A DNA stretch of 7,509 nucleotides from Dialister sp. UBA6422 (GTDB lineage Bacteria; Bacillota; Negativicutes; Veillonellales; Dialisteraceae): positions 5,210 to 12,718 of the forward strand of contig DJPC01000113.1 of assembly GCA_002439665.1 (NCBI GenBank). Direction: 5' to 3'. The translations under genes and the position numbers were made by a program. A model generated the notes under the pieces. The model was given only the letters and a program-made list of their open reading frames with translations, made no database searches and was not told where the DNA came from. Within the stretch, counting starts at the first letter, position 1. Each line of letters begins with the position of its first letter. Positions 6,449-7,509 of this stretch are shown one piece after another.

Positions 6449-7509
6449 ATGGATACAGAACATATTAGGAATTTTTCTATTATTGCCCATATTGATCATG
6501 GAAAATCTACTTTGGCCGATCGTTTGATTGAAATCACTGGTACTGTGAAAAAAAGAGATATGGAAGCCCAAATCCTAGATACAATGGAACTAGAAAGAGA
6601 ACGTGGCATTACCATTAAAGAACAGTCCGTGAGACTCAACTATACTTATGAAGATGGGGAAGTTTATGAATTAAATCTCATTGATACCCCAGGGCATGTA
6701 GATTTCAACTATGAAGTATCAAGAAGTCTTTCTGCTTGTGAAGGTGCTATTCTTATTATTGATGCAACCCAGGGGGTGCAGGCACAGACGCTGGCTAATG
6801 TATATTTAGCATTAGACCATGACCTTGAAATTATTCCAGTGATCAATAAAATTGATCTTCCTAGTGCAGATGTGGAACGAGTCAAAAAAGAAGTGGAGAA
6901 TGTAATTGGCCTTGATATGTCTGAGGCGATTCCAGTCAGTGCCAAGACAGGACTTAATGTGGAAGAAGTGCTGAAGCGAATCGTAGAACAAGTGCCGCCG
7001 CCAGAGGATAATACAAAGAAGCCATTGCGATGCTTGATTTTTGATTCCATTTTTGATTCCTATAAAGGCGCTATTGCTTATGTACGTGTCAAAGATGGTG
7101 AAATCCGTCCAGGAATGAATATCCGTATGATGGCGTCAGGTAAAGTGTATACAGTCACAGAAGTGGGATACTTTTCTCCATTTCCAAAGCCTTGTGATGT
7201 TTTGACTTGTGGCTCTGTAGGATATGTAGCTGCCAGCATTAAAACAGTATCTGATTGTGAAGTGGGGGATACCATTACTACGGCAGAAAATGGCGCTACA
7301 GAAGCATTGCCAGGATATCGCAAAGCACTTCCTATGGTATTCTGCGGCCTATATCCTATCGAAAGTAAAGATTATGATAATTTGAAAGTGGCTTTGGAAA
7401 AGTTACAACTCAATGATGCAGCTTTGGAATATGTACCGGAAACATCCCAGGCCTTGGGCTTCGGCTTCCGCTGCGGCTTTTTGGGCATGCTCCATATGGA
7501 GATCATCCA
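6449..7509 (+). CDS. lepA: Elongation factor 4 / LepA GTPase, N-terminal part (3' end outside window)
   Basis: LepA (EF4) is a ribosome-binding translational GTPase, linked to back-translocation and to 30S biogenesis or initiation. 353 codons of a protein usually near 600 residues are present. G motifs are all intact: G1 AHIDHGKST (13-21), G2 RGITI with Thr55, G3 DTPGH (79-83) with the catalytic His83, G4 NKID (133-136) and G5 SAK (164-166). Domain II begins around PLRCLIFDS and includes YVRVKDG and VGDTIT. The LepA-specific [24 protein letters not shown] and [17 protein letters not shown] stretches separate it from EF-G, TypA and TetM proteins. AAGGAG (6438-6443) lies five bases before the ATG. 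The frame remains open at the right edge; the missing part is domain V and the LepA C-terminal domain. It appears to be transcribed from its own promoter after the ynbB terminator. Confidence 0.98.
   Translation, partial: MDTEHIRNFSIIAHIDHGKSTLADRLIEITGTVKKRDMEAQILDTMELERERGITIKEQSVRLNYTYEDGEVYELNLIDTPGHVDFNYEVSRSLSACEGAILIIDATQGVQAQTLANVYLALDHDLEIIPVINKIDLPSADVERVKKEVENVIGLDMSEAIPVSAKTGLNVEEVLKRIVEQVPPPEDNTKKPLRCLIFDSIFDSYKGAIAYVRVKDGEIRPGMNIRMMASGKVYTVTEVGYFSPFPKPCDVLTCGSVGYVAASIKTVSDCEVGDTITTAENGATEALPGYRKALPMVFCGLYPIESKDYDNLKVALEKLQLNDAALEYVPETSQALGFGFRCGFLGMLHMEII

Noticed and set aside
6368..6571. A 67-codon - strand frame spanning the lepA promoter and start.
   Set aside because: It covers the lepA promoter, ribosome binding site and G1 region; there is no sign of a protein family.
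7037..7060. A perfect tandem repeat of the 12-mer ATTTTTGATTCC inside lepA.
   Set aside because: It encodes IFDSIFDS where other LepA proteins have IFDSLYDP-like sequence of the same length, so it is not an insertion; the repeat follows from the protein sequence.
6709..7323. Open frames on the - strand at 6709-7050 and 7078-7323.
   Set aside because: Both are antisense shadows of lepA domains I and II; Ser/Thr-rich translations are typical of antisense frames.
1..7509. Search for a new defence, mobile or CRISPR-type system.
   Set aside because: All coding space is filled by recognised housekeeping genes, and no direct-repeat arrays, transposase, integrase, attachment sites or base-composition shift were seen.

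Overview
The window is ordinary chromosomal housekeeping DNA from a low-to-moderate GC bacterium (AT-rich by eye, with strong AGGAGG-type ribosome binding sites). Protein features point to the Firmicutes: a YpiP/RsmJ-type methyltransferase, a YnbB-type PLP enzyme, a B. subtilis-like LepA, and a MutL with an endonuclease motif. The lineage is possibly Negativicutes (Veillonella/Dialister relatives), but that placement is an impression from gene order and protein style and cannot be settled here. Every gene is on the + strand and no mobile element, CRISPR array, tRNA or rRNA was seen.

Layout: positions 1-6257 look like one tightly packed operon: mutS (3' part only), mutL, a YpiP/RsmJ-like SAM methyltransferase, miaA, hfq and ynbB. 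The first four genes overlap by 1 or 4 bases, and the next two gaps are 3 and 9 bases. A Rho-independent terminator at about 6281-6314 closes the operon. The 191-base gap 6258-6448 also holds an imperfect 36-base inverted repeat and an extended -10 promoter. That promoter probably drives lepA, which starts at 6449 and runs off the right edge.

Functionally the operon joins DNA mismatch repair (MutS recognises the mismatch, MutL is the latent nicking endonuclease) with RNA-level functions: a probable rRNA methyltransferase, tRNA A37 prenylation by MiaA, and the RNA chaperone Hfq. YnbB belongs to a PLP enzyme family of unsettled function. LepA (EF4) is a ribosome-associated GTPase. The mutL-miaA-hfq order is also known in E. 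coli (amiB-mutL-miaA-hfq-hflX), so the core of this cluster is ancient.

No wholly new system is visible. The points most worth a second look are a five-codon mini-ORF bridging hfq and ynbB, a promoter-like sequence inside miaA ahead of hfq, the inverted repeat upstream of lepA, an E-to-D change in the MutL endonuclease motif, and the methyltransferase locked into the repair operon by ATGA overlaps on both sides.
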